Source: an uncultured Prevotella sp.
GTDB taxonomy: Bacteria > Bacteroidota > Bacteroidia > Bacteroidales > Bacteroidaceae
DNA: 25,719 nucleotides
Direction: 5' to 3'
Assembly: GCA_900541575.1 (NCBI GenBank)
Contig: UQKO01000037.1
Coordinates: 1 to 25,719 of the forward strand
Shown: in pieces, positions 1-6,668 of the stretch
How positions within the stretch are numbered: the stretch's first letter is position 1
Layout: each line of letters opens with the position of its first letter
Translations under genes and position numbers: made by a program
Notes under the pieces: generated by a model
What the model was told of the DNA's origin: nothing
The model's input: only the letters and a program-made list of their open reading frames with translations
The model's database searches: none

Positions 1-245
1 ACACGCGCGCGCGAGGCAAAATCACCTCGTTATGCGTTCAAAATCAGTCTATCCTATCGGTCTTTATCCATAGAGTCTAACGGTCTTCATCGTTAGCACC
101 TATCGGTCTTCATCGTTAGCACCTATCGGTCTTCATCGTTAGCACCTAATGATCTTCATCGTTAGAGTACTAAGATTTAGGTCGTAGAAACAGCTTCATC
201 TTCATCGTTAAAACAACCTTCTGGAAGGCCTAAATAATCCACGAT
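1..245 (-). repeat. BrickBuilt-like repeat element, left copy (4 full 23-bp units), cut by window edge
   Basis: Read on the minus strand, this stretch has a ~75-bp leader, four contiguous 23-bp units (74-96, 97-119, 120-142, 143-165; consensus about ctaacgatgaagaccgatag plus gtg), one degenerate unit (51-73), and a tail ending in an alternating CG tract at position 1. The same arrangement recurs in opposite orientation at 25371-25592, with only about six substitutions outside the units and one unit fewer. The units are contiguous without spacers. The architecture (leader, tandem 23-nt units, tail) recalls the BrickBuilt MITEs described in Porphyromonas gingivalis. That link is from memory of the architecture, not from a sequence comparison. 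I see no transposase in it and no obvious terminal inverted repeats. Its left boundary lies at or beyond the window edge. Confidence 0.75.
74..165 (-). repeat. 23-bp tandem array, four units
   Basis: Four head-to-tail units of exactly 23 bp. On the minus strand they start ctaacgatgaaga and end gataggtg, gataggtg, attaggtg or gttagact. Each unit can fold into a short stem (ctaacg with cgttag, cattag or cgatag) around an atgaaga-type loop. The second copy of the element has three units, so copy number varies between copies. Confidence 0.9.
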
Positions 246-372
246 GAGGCGAGTTTCACGAATCGTAAGATTTCACCTCACGATGAACACCCTTGCTCTT
301 GGCTATGTAATTCCCGCTATTAGGGCTTACTAGGGACTTGCACCCGTTAGAATAAGCTCATGCCGAGCATAC
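246..372 (-). mobile_element. Probable truncated group II intron, 5' (domain I) fragment
   Basis: On the minus strand this non-coding stretch contains aacgggtgcaagtccctag, then catagccaagagcaaggg, then gtgttcatcgtgaggtg. These blocks, in this order, resemble the domain I region of bacterial group II introns as I remember it (gtgcaagtccc, tagccaag, gggtgtccatcgtgaggtgg). The first block folds as a small hairpin (cta...ggg / ccc...tag). The fragment starts immediately after the T-run of the efp terminator, which fits the known preference of group IIC introns for sites just downstream of terminator hairpins. It stops after about 125 bp, where the 23-bp-unit repeat element begins. No reverse transcriptase, domain V or domain VI is visible, so it is a remnant if it is an intron. 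The call rests on remembered consensus and is moderate. Confidence 0.45.
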
Positions 373-373
373 C

Positions 374-420
374 AAAAAAAGACTTGCAACATTCTGTCGG
401 AGTGTTGCAAGTCTTTTTTA
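374..420 (-). terminator. Rho-independent terminator of efp
   Basis: An 11-bp G/C-containing stem (gacttgcaaca 381-391 with tgttgcaagtc 403-413) is extended by six A-T pairs, with an 11-nt loop. On the minus strand it ends in seven Ts. It lies about 65 bp downstream of the efp stop codon. Confidence 0.85.
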
Positions 421-486
421 TGAATGACCAAATCTAAACTTTTGGTCTATCTCTCTGTGAGGGGAATCCTCTTATGAAAGCAATAT

Positions 487-1053
487 TTATGCCTTAACGC
501 GGTTGAGATAAGAACCATCGCGAGTATCAACCTCAATCATTTCACCCTCGTTGATGAAGAGGGGAACGCGTACTTCTACGCCTGTTTCGAGTGTAGCAGG
601 CTTCGTTGCGTTGGTGGCAGTATCTCCCTTAAGACCAGGCTCAGTGTAAGTCACCTTGAGGTGAGTCTTCACGGGCATTTCGGCAAAGAGGATAGTCTCT
701 GTTGAAGCGTCGCTTACTACTTCGCAAATGTCGCCTTCCTTCATGAAGTCTACGCCTGTGATGAGATCCTTCTCAATAATCACATCGTCCCAAGTCTCTT
801 GGTTGAGGAAATGATACTGATCACCCTCAGCATATGAATACTGGTAGGGGCGACGCTCTACGCGTACGTCTTCAAGAGCTTCTCCGATATTGAAGCGACG
901 CTCAAGCACGCGACCAGTCACCACGTCCTTCAGAGTGGTACGCATGATGGTGTTACCCTTACCGGGCTTTACGTGAAGGAAGTCAATGCAGAAATAGAGT
1001 TTGCCGTCCAAGCGGATGCAAGTACCCTTCTTGATGTCTTGTGATTTAATCAT
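487..1053 (-). CDS. efp: Elongation factor P
   Basis: Encodes 188 aa, the normal EF-P length. EF-P binds near the ribosomal E site and relieves stalling at consecutive prolines. All three OB-like domains are present: an N-terminal KOW-like domain with the loop HVKPGKGNT carrying the tip residue Lys32 (the position modified in many EF-Ps), a central OB domain, and a C-terminal domain ending GSYLNRV. No EpmA/EpmB-type modification gene is in the window, so the Lys32 modification state cannot be told. The gene is monocistronic in appearance: a -7 box lies 36 bp upstream and a strong terminator lies downstream. Nothing in the sequence looks truncated or foreign. Confidence 0.97.
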   Translation of the reverse strand: MIKSQDIKKGTCIRLDGKLYFCIDFLHVKPGKGNTIMRTTLKDVVTGRVLERRFNIGEALEDVRVERRPYQYSYAEGDQYHFLNQETWDDVIIEKDLITGVDFMKEGDICEVVSDASTETILFAEMPVKTHLKVTYTEPGLKGDTATNATKPATLETGVEVRVPLFINEGEMIEVDTRDGSYLNRVKA

Positions 1054-1088
1054 TGGAGTATTGTTGTTTGTTTCTTATAATTTCGACG

Positions 1089-1096
1089 CAAAATTA
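1089..1096 (-). promoter_or_regulatory. Candidate -7 box of efp
   Basis: The minus strand reads TAATTTTG, matching the Bacteroidetes TAnnTTTG -7 element, 36 bp upstream of the efp start. I see no good TTTG -33 element at the expected 19-21 bp spacing. Confidence 0.5.
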
Positions 1097-1161
1097 CTAC
1101 TTTTTTTGCTAATAGCGTGACATTTCGCCTAACTTTTAGCACGTTCGCTTCGAAATGGGTA

Positions 1162-1202
1162 TACAAAAAAGCAGTTGCTTTGTAAGCAACTGCTTTTTTG
1201 TA
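1162..1202 (-). terminator. Terminator of tRNA-Met (19-bp perfect inverted repeat)
   Basis: A perfect 19-bp inverted repeat (1162-1180 with 1184-1202) with a 3-nt loop and A/T-run flanks inside the stem. It directly abuts and overlaps by two bases the 3' end of the tRNA gene on the minus strand. The internal T-run allows it to act as an intrinsic terminator in that direction. The perfect symmetry means it could also stop plus-strand transcripts. Confidence 0.8.
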
Positions 1203-1274
1203 GCGCGAGACAGGATTGAACTGTCGACCTCATGATTATGAATCATGCGCTCTAACCATCTGAGCTATCGCGCC
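1201..1274 (-). tRNA. tRNA-Met (anticodon CAT), elongator type
   Basis: A 74-nt cloverleaf on the minus strand: acceptor stem GGCGCGA/TCGCGCT (first pair G-T), D-arm AGCTC...GAGC, anticodon arm ATGAT-TCATAAT-ATCAT giving anticodon CAT, and a T-arm containing GTTCAATC. The discriminator base is A, and CCA is not encoded. The full first acceptor pairing and the overall sequence fit elongator methionine tRNA rather than initiator. An Ile-lysidine tRNA also has CAT but usually differs in the arms; I consider Met more likely. It has its own promoter and a terminator that begins at its last bases. Confidence 0.9.
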
Positions 1275-1318
1275 ATCTTTGTGCGCTTGCGAGCATCGTT
1301 ATTTCTCGTTTGCGAGTG

Positions 1319-1349
1319 CAAAGGTACGACTTTTTCCCAATCTACCAAA
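1319..1349 (-). promoter_or_regulatory. Consensus Bacteroidetes promoter of tRNA-Met
   Basis: On the minus strand, TTTG (1346-1349) is followed by exactly 19 bp and then TACCTTTG (1319-1326). This is a perfect match to the Bacteroidetes housekeeping sigma pattern TTTG-N19-TAnnTTTG. It lies about 45 bp upstream of the mature tRNA 5' end. Confidence 0.85.
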
Positions 1350-1481
1350 ACTTCCGTCACTTTTTTTTAAAAAAAATATTGCAAGCATACATTTTTCCGT
1401 TTATAAGGAAACATTCTTCTGTGTAGTCAAATGACGACAACACATAAAAACTTCCCATTGAGCGGCATACTCACATTATCA

Positions 1482-2267
1482 CTATACTTGTCTTTCCTTA
1501 GAGGAAGGCACTACGAACTTTACTTCCTTAAACGCATACGTACGTTGAGAACCATCTTCACGTTGCAACGTGAGCATGCCAAGAGGAGAGATATTCTCAA
1601 TAGAGGCACTGAATGAGCCCTCAGAATCTTCAAAAGGATGCACTCCTTCTCGACGATAGAGCCGATGCATATAGGCCGTATGAAGCGACTGATAGTCTCC
1701 GCTTTGCAACTGTCTGTAATAACTCTGGAATCTATTCAGAATGTTCTCGAGCAATACGGCTCTATCCACATTGTTCCCCGTGATTTGCTTGAGTGAGACA
1801 GGATTGGGAGCATTGCTGCGAAATGTTTGCTGATTGACATTCACCCCCACCCCCGTCAGAGTAGTGGCAATATGCAAACCTTGCAAATCATGTTCGAGCA
1901 ACATGCCACATATTTTTCGTTCGTGCCAATAAACATCGTTGGGCCACTTTACACTGAAGCCCTCATCATAAGCAGAAAGACATTCGCATACAGCCAATGC
2001 CAAGGCTTCTGACAAAGAAAACTGGTGCATGGCATTCACCTCCACGGGGTGGAAAAGAAAGCCAAATAGTAAATTCTGCTCCGCATCGGCCTCCCAAGAG
2101 GTACCACGCTGTCCACGTCCAGCCGATTGATAGTCGGCAGTAAGGAGTACAAATTCTTCAGCAACACGAGCATACACCTCATCGCGCAATCGGAGCATTG
2201 TAGAGTCTGTGCTACTCAGATGAATGTGTTGCCAGTTAGAAGGTAGGTTAAGAGAGAGTTTTGACAT
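1482..2267 (-). CDS. birA: Biotin--[acetyl-CoA carboxylase] ligase
   Basis: Encodes 261 aa, a class I biotin protein ligase. It activates biotin with ATP to biotinoyl-AMP and transfers it to the lysine of biotin carboxyl carrier proteins in the cytoplasm. Hallmarks are GRGQRGTSW at residues 50-58 (biotinoyl-AMP loop), KWPND at 107-111, and KICGMLLE from residue 118. It starts directly with the catalytic domain and lacks the N-terminal winged-helix domain of E. coli BirA, so it should not act as a biotin-operon repressor. A short C-terminal SH3-like domain follows. It lies 143 bp downstream of yraN on the same strand, so it may be the last gene of the tex-tadA-yraN cluster or have its own weak promoter. 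Confidence 0.95.
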   Translation of the reverse strand: MSKLSLNLPSNWQHIHLSSTDSTMLRLRDEVYARVAEEFVLLTADYQSAGRGQRGTSWEADAEQNLLFGFLFHPVEVNAMHQFSLSEALALAVCECLSAYDEGFSVKWPNDVYWHERKICGMLLEHDLQGLHIATTLTGVGVNVNQQTFRSNAPNPVSLKQITGNNVDRAVLLENILNRFQSYYRQLQSGDYQSLHTAYMHRLYRREGVHPFEDSEGSFSASIENISPLGMLTLQREDGSQRTYAFKEVKFVVPSSKERQV

Positions 2268-2410
2268 ATCTTATAGAATACTCAATTTCCGAAATTATGG
2301 ATAGGTCTTTCCATTCTGATGATGCTACTTTGCGTGGCATGGAAAGTAGACTTTTAATAACAACTGAAGGCGCATAGTGAGCGATACAACCAGGCCAACT
2401 AACAAAAAAA

Positions 2411-2806
2411 TCACCTAAAGAGCTTTTTACTTTTTTCTCTCACTTTCTCCTCATTATAAGCGTGGCGAATGTGCGTGATTTGGAAAGGCGCCGAAGTGCC
2501 CACCACTGTGATAATATCGTAACTATAAGGTTGACCAATCAAGTGGTGATAAGCCAAATAAGCACGGGCAGCGGCTATAAGATTGCGTTTTTTATACAAC
2601 GTCACAGCTTCGGCAGCTGGGGCAAAATCTTCGTTTCTTCGCGTTTTCACTTCTACGAACACAATCTCGCCATGCCATTCGGCCACAATATCTATCTCCA
2701 AATGCCCAGAACGCCAATTATGCTCTAGCAGAGTATAGCCCTTATGCATCAGATGGAGCATGGCTTGCCGCTCTCCTTCTTGTCCTAATAGATTGTGATC
2801 GGCCAT
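2411..2806 (-). CDS. YraN/UPF0102 family nuclease-like protein
   Basis: Encodes 131 aa, a typical length for the UPF0102 (YraN) family. The family has a restriction-endonuclease-like fold, and a DNA-related nuclease role is inferred but not settled. Visible motifs are GQEGE near the N-terminus (8-12), HLEIDIVA with Asp39, and FVEVKTR with Glu52 and Lys54, giving the D...ExK nuclease pattern intact. The basic C-terminus is VREKSKKLFR. It starts one base after the tadA stop codon, so the two are almost certainly co-transcribed and possibly translationally coupled. Confidence 0.9.
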   Translation of the reverse strand: MADHNLLGQEGERQAMLHLMHKGYTLLEHNWRSGHLEIDIVAEWHGEIVFVEVKTRRNEDFAPAAEAVTLYKKRNLIAAARAYLAYHHLIGQPYSYDIITVVGTSAPFQITHIRHAYNEEKVREKSKKLFR

Positions 2807-2807
2807 C

Positions 2808-3239
2808 CTAGCGTTTACGTTTGAAGAAATCTTTCATTAATTGTGCACATTCTTCTTCTAGTACACCTGTAGTCACCTGTGTGCGAGGATGAAGTGCATT
2901 AGGTGCATAGGCACTATAACCTCGTTTAGGATCGGCTGCACCATAAACGAGCCTTCCGAGTTGCGACCAACCAATGGCTCCAGCACACATCACGCAAGGT
3001 TCCACCGTGACATAGAGAGTGCACACATCAAGATATTTTCCTCCAAGAGCATTGGCAGCAGCCGTAATGGCTTGCATCTCGGCATGAGCTGTCACGTCGT
3101 TGAGAGTTTCGGTAAGATTGTGACCACGCGCTATAATGCGATCGTTGCACACCACTATGGCTCCCACGGGCACTTCATCACGATCGAAAGCCATGCGGGC
3201 TTGTTCTAGTGCCTTGCGCATATAATCGTTATCTGTCAT
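2808..3239 (-). CDS. tadA: tRNA-specific adenosine deaminase (A34 to I34)
   Basis: Encodes 143 aa of the cytidine-deaminase-like fold. The family enzyme converts wobble adenosine 34 of tRNA-Arg(ACG) to inosine. The zinc site is intact: His52-Ala-Glu54 (HAE, with the proton-shuttling Glu) and PCVMC with Cys82 and Cys85. The C-terminus ends LMKDFFKRKR, a basic tail like that of TadA proteins, which supports this over guanine or cytosine deaminase. It starts 31 bp after tex and ends one base before yraN, so it belongs to that minus-strand cluster. Confidence 0.9.
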   Translation of the reverse strand: MTDNDYMRKALEQARMAFDRDEVPVGAIVVCNDRIIARGHNLTETLNDVTAHAEMQAITAAANALGGKYLDVCTLYVTVEPCVMCAGAIGWSQLGRLVYGAADPKRGYSAYAPNALHPRTQVTTGVLEEECAQLMKDFFKRKR

Positions 3240-3270
3240 CTTCTTTAGTTGCTAGTGAATTAAGGAAAAG

Positions 3271-5388
3271 TTACTGTATAAGTTTCAGCGCCACACGTCC
3301 ACGCTCCTCGTCTATGTCGATTACTTTGACCATCACCTGTTGCTGTATGTGCACCACCTCTGCAGGATCCTTAACATAATGGTCGGCCATCTGTGAGATA
3401 TGTACGAGGCCTTTTACCTTAATGCCCATATCAACGAAACAACCAAATTTAGTAATATTGGTCACGACGCCTGGCACTTCCATTCCGATGCGAAGGTCGT
3501 CGAGGGTATGAAGATTTTCGGCAAAACTGAACACTTTCGCTACGCCACGTGGGTCGCGCCCAGGCTTGGCAAGTTCTTGCATTATATCAGTAAGCGTGGG
3601 CAGACCCACTTCAGCACTTACATAGTGACCAAGATCAATGGCAGCTCGAAGTCGTGGCGAGGCAATGAGCGTGGCTACATCACAACCCGCATCGTGAGCC
3701 ATCTTTTCCACCAAGGCATAGCGTTCGGGATGAACGGCCGTATTATCGAGCGGATTTTTGGCACCAGGAATGCGAAGAAAGCCAGCACACTGTTCAAAAG
3801 CTTTGCTTCCTAGACGGGACACTTTAAGAAGGTCGCGGCGCGAACGAAAGGCACCATGTTCTGCACGATAGTCTACAATGTTTTGGGCTAAAGCTGGTCC
3901 AAGCCCCGATACATAAGTGAGAAGATGCTTCGATGCGGTGTTGAGATTTACGCCCACAGTGTTGACGCAACTTTCCACGGTGAGGTCGAGCGACTTTTTC
4001 AGTTCTGCCTGGTCTACATCATGCTGATACTGCCCCACACCGATTGATTTCGGATCAATCTTGACCAACTCTGCTAATGGATCAGCTAGTCGACGAGCTA
4101 TACTCACGGCACCACGCACAGTGACATCGTAGTCGGGAAATTCCTCACGGGCAAGTTTGGAAGCAGAATAGACGGAAGCTCCGTCTTCGCTCACAAGGAA
4201 CACGTCAACACTCTTGATATGGAGGCTTTTGACAAGTTCTTCCGTTTCGCGACCAGCCGTACCATTGCCTATGGCAATAGCTTCTATCTTATATTGTTCT
4301 ACGAGACTGTGAAGTTTGAAACCCGAACGGGCATACTGATTTTGAGGCTGATGAGGAAAAATTGTCTCATTGTGGAGCAAGTTTCCCTGTGCATCAAGAC
4401 ATACGACCTTACAACCTGTGCGGAAACCAGGATCGATACCCATAATGCGTTTTTGACCCAATGGCGGAGCAAGAAGAAGTTGTTTCAAGTTACTGGCAAA
4501 GACATGAATAGCTTCTTCATCAGCTTGATGCTTGCTCTGTCCGGCAAATTCAGTCTCGATGCTAGGACGAAGCAGACGCTTGTAAGCATCGGCAATAGCT
4601 GTCTGCACTTGCATAGCAGCAGGCGATCCTGCTTTGACGAGCGGACGTTCTATGCGCGAGAGACAATCGGCATCGTCGGACGGGCCAATGCTCACACGCA
4701 GATAGCCCTCACTTTCGCCTCGACGCATAGCCAACAGACGATGGGATGTGCAACGTCGAAGAGGCTCACTCCAATCGAAATAGTCACGAAATTTGCCAGC
4801 CTCAGCCTCACGTGCTTTAACAACCTTGGAACGAATCATGGCGGTACATTCAAAGGATCGACGCACAGTTTGGCGCGTACGCTCATCTTCATTCACACGT
4901 TCGGCTATGATATCGCGCGCTCCTTGCAGAGCCTCGTCAACATCTGCCACTTCGCCTTTCACAAAAAAGCGAGCGGCTTCCTCGGGCTTATTATAGGGTT
5001 TCGTCAGCAAGAGTTCGGCTAACGGTTCGAGCCCTTTTTTACGAGCAGCCTCGGCCTTGGTCTTACGTTTAGGTTTAAAAGGTAAGTAGAGATCTTCAAG
5101 CAGCGTGGCATCCCAACATTCGCTAATACGTTTACGCAAAGGCTCAGTGAGTTTTCCTTGCTCATCAATGGTTTGAAGTATGTATTCGCGGCGATGCACG
5201 AGCTCTTCTAGGCGTGCATTCTGTTCCTGTATCTGAGCTACCTGCACCTCATTAAGGCCACCCGTAGCTTCTTTTCGATAACGACTAATAAAAGGGATAG
5301 TAGCTCCAGCTGCCAATAAATTAATGGTACTCTCTACCTGATGGGTGCGCAGACCGAGTTGCTTAGATATAATTTCTGCTATATTCAT
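3271..5388 (-). CDS. tex: Tex family S1 RNA-binding protein
   Basis: Encodes 705 aa when started at MNIAEIISKQLG. A longer in-frame opening adds 19 residues (to 5445) without family-like sequence, so I reject it. Domains in order: an N-terminal helical Tex domain (TIPFISRYRKE), a YqgF/RNase H-like domain beginning IMGIDPGFRTGCKV, a helix-hairpin-helix region (LNTASKHLLTYVSGLG), and a C-terminal S1 domain (FGCFVDMGIKVKGLVHIS) ending with the gene. The family binds nucleic acids and affects transcription; its exact role in Bacteroidales is unknown. It is the first gene of the tex-tadA-yraN-(birA) cluster. A weak -7-like TACCTTTA lies at 5489-5496 (minus). Confidence 0.95.
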   Translation of the reverse strand: MNIAEIISKQLGLRTHQVESTINLLAAGATIPFISRYRKEATGGLNEVQVAQIQEQNARLEELVHRREYILQTIDEQGKLTEPLRKRISECWDATLLEDLYLPFKPKRKTKAEAARKKGLEPLAELLLTKPYNKPEEAARFFVKGEVADVDEALQGARDIIAERVNEDERTRQTVRRSFECTAMIRSKVVKAREAEAGKFRDYFDWSEPLRRCTSHRLLAMRRGESEGYLRVSIGPSDDADCLSRIERPLVKAGSPAAMQVQTAIADAYKRLLRPSIETEFAGQSKHQADEEAIHVFASNLKQLLLAPPLGQKRIMGIDPGFRTGCKVVCLDAQGNLLHNETIFPHQPQNQYARSGFKLHSLVEQYKIEAIAIGNGTAGRETEELVKSLHIKSVDVFLVSEDGASVYSASKLAREEFPDYDVTVRGAVSIARRLADPLAELVKIDPKSIGVGQYQHDVDQAELKKSLDLTVESCVNTVGVNLNTASKHLLTYVSGLGPALAQNIVDYRAEHGAFRSRRDLLKVSRLGSKAFEQCAGFLRIPGAKNPLDNTAVHPERYALVEKMAHDAGCDVATLIASPRLRAAIDLGHYVSAEVGLPTLTDIMQELAKPGRDPRGVAKVFSFAENLHTLDDLRIGMEVPGVVTNITKFGCFVDMGIKVKGLVHISQMADHYVKDPAEVVHIQQQVMVKVIDIDEERGRVALKLIQ

Positions 5389-5582
5389 AGGTATTCTGCA
5401 TTGAAGTTTCGTTAGTAGAGAAGTATGAACGCAGTATGGTCTCACCTCGCTCTTTCCAAAACTTTTTCAGTATGTAGATTATAGAGCGTAAAGGTACAAC
5501 AAGATAGGCATATTTGCACGCTTTGAGCGAAGGTTTTTCTCTTTTTCAGTGCAGGAGGAGCCTCGAAGCGCTATTATATTGC

Positions 5583-5590
5583 TAACTTTG
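5583..5590 (+). promoter_or_regulatory. Candidate -7 box of the lysO pair
   Basis: TAACTTTG matches TAnnTTTG and lies 80 bp upstream of the first LysO gene, in the tex/lysO divergent region (5389-5670). No clear -33 TTTG is visible at the standard spacing. The remainder of this intergenic stretch shows no riboswitch-like structure that I could recognise. Confidence 0.45.
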
Positions 5591-5670
5591 CACTCCGAAA
5601 TAACAGTTATATCACATAATTCTCGGAATAGGATGATAGATACATTCGAGAGGAGAAATGTTTACAAGAT

Positions 5671-5955
5671 ATGTTTTCAGTAATAATGGTGGCTCTTTGC
5701 GGCGTGGTAGCGGGTTTCGGATTGCGCCGTTGGAAAGGGCTACGCCACGTAAACTTTACGATAACCCTGACCATCTGCTTCATGCTCTTTGTTTTGGGGC
5801 TTTCGGTGGGCGAGAATAGCCTAATCGTAAACAACCTTTGGGTATACGGCGGGCAAGCACTAATTATCAGCCTTGCAGCTATCACAGGAAGTGCACTGGG
5901 CGGCTGGCTTATTTGGCACTACGTAATTGGCAGAAAGGAGGAGAAGAAGGCATGA
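5671..5955 (+). CDS. LysO family transporter, small N-terminal subunit
   Basis: Encodes 94 aa with about three hydrophobic segments (roughly 3-17, 31-48 and 59-84). It matches the N-terminal part of the LysO/DUF340 lysine exporter, which in E. coli (YbjE) is one ~300-residue protein. The next gene supplies the rest and overlaps by ATGA, so the two are translationally coupled and probably form one transporter. Separate small and large genes are common for LysO in Bacteroidales, so this is likely a natural split rather than a frameshift. The expected role is export of L-lysine (and thialysine) across the inner membrane. The start is preceded by gagaggaga, a purine-rich stretch 14-22 bp upstream. 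Confidence 0.85.
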   Translation: MFSVIMVALCGVVAGFGLRRWKGLRHVNFTITLTICFMLFVLGLSVGENSLIVNNLWVYGGQALIISLAAITGSALGGWLIWHYVIGRKEEKKA

Positions 5956-6572
5956 TTCAAAGCATCGGCGTGCTCCTAATGTTTGTGGCAGGTTGCGTGA
6001 TTGGCCACGTATGTGGTCTCAACTGGCAACTCCACAATCTTTCATTATATATATTGTATGCGTTGATGTTCCAGGTGGGACTAAGTGTGGGCTGTAGCGA
6101 TAATTTTAAAGCAATTCTAAGAAATTTCCGTCCGAAAATGCTTTTACTTCCTCTCACTACTATCACGGGTACAATAGTTTTTTCGGCTCTAGTGAGTATA
6201 TTTCTGAGTCACTGGAATGTGTTCGACTGTGTAGCAGTGGGGGCTGGCATGGGCTACTATTCACTTTCATCCATATTAGTCACCCAGCTAAAAATTCCAT
6301 CATTGGGTGAGCAAGTGGCTGCAGAACTAGGCACTATTGCATTGCTTTCCAACGTATGTCGCGAGTTAATTGCCTTGATTTTTGCCCCACTGATTTGCAA
6401 ATTATTTGGTCCATTGGCTCCTATCACGGCAGCGGGTGTCACTTCCGTAGATGTCTGTTTGCCCGCCATCGGCCGCGTATCGGGCAAAGACATGATTCCC
6501 GTGGCTCTTTTTCATGGCATGCTACTCGATATGAGCGTTCCTCTACTTATTCCTTTGGTGTGCGAGTTATAA
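5952..6572 (+). CDS. lysO: Lysine exporter LysO family protein, large C-terminal subunit
   Basis: Encodes 206 aa from the ATG at 5952, which overlaps the stop of the small subunit. A longer reading (from 5838) would overlap that gene by 118 bases and adds non-family residues, so I reject it. There are about six hydrophobic segments. Conserved LysO-type stretches are GAGMGYYSLSSIL, LLSNVCRELIALIFAPL and the C-terminal SVDVCLPAI...GMLLDMSVPLLIPL. The family exports lysine. The complete transporter requires the preceding 94-aa partner. It converges on the aminotransferase gene, with a long hairpin between them. Confidence 0.88.
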   Translation: MIQSIGVLLMFVAGCVIGHVCGLNWQLHNLSLYILYALMFQVGLSVGCSDNFKAILRNFRPKMLLLPLTTITGTIVFSALVSIFLSHWNVFDCVAVGAGMGYYSLSSILVTQLKIPSLGEQVAAELGTIALLSNVCRELIALIFAPLICKLFGPLAPITAAGVTSVDVCLPAIGRVSGKDMIPVALFHGMLLDMSVPLLIPLVCEL

Positions 6573-6607
6573 GAGATATTTCCTTTTCCCGTTGTTTCAT
6601 CATCATT

Positions 6608-6653
6608 ACACACAAAGAGGCGGTCTGAAGTAACAGATCGCCTCTTTGTGTGT
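6608..6653. terminator. Long hairpin between convergent lysO and aspC, likely bidirectional terminator
   Basis: A 15-bp perfect stem (6608-6622 with 6639-6653) is extended inward by five more pairs (one G-T) around a 6-nt loop. It sits in the 96-bp gap between convergent genes. Neither side has a strong T-run, so termination is inferred mainly from position and stem stability. Confidence 0.6.
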
Positions 6654-6668
6654 GTAAATATAAGAGAT

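Noticed and set aside
51..165. CRISPR array from the regular 23-bp repeats
   Set aside because: The units are directly contiguous with no unique spacers, the length is shorter than usual CRISPR repeats, and no cas gene is in the window.
1201..1274. tRNA-Met as an integrative element attachment site
   Set aside because: No integrase or duplicated tRNA 3' end is seen in the window, and the neighbours on both sides are housekeeping genes.
4219..5022. Plus-strand 267-codon open frame
   Set aside because: It is fully antisense to tex, has no family-like features, and tex is a clear intact gene.
5838..6572. Longer version of the large LysO gene
   Set aside because: It overlaps the small LysO gene by over 100 bases and its added residues are not membrane-like; the ATGA-overlapping start at 5952 fits the family.
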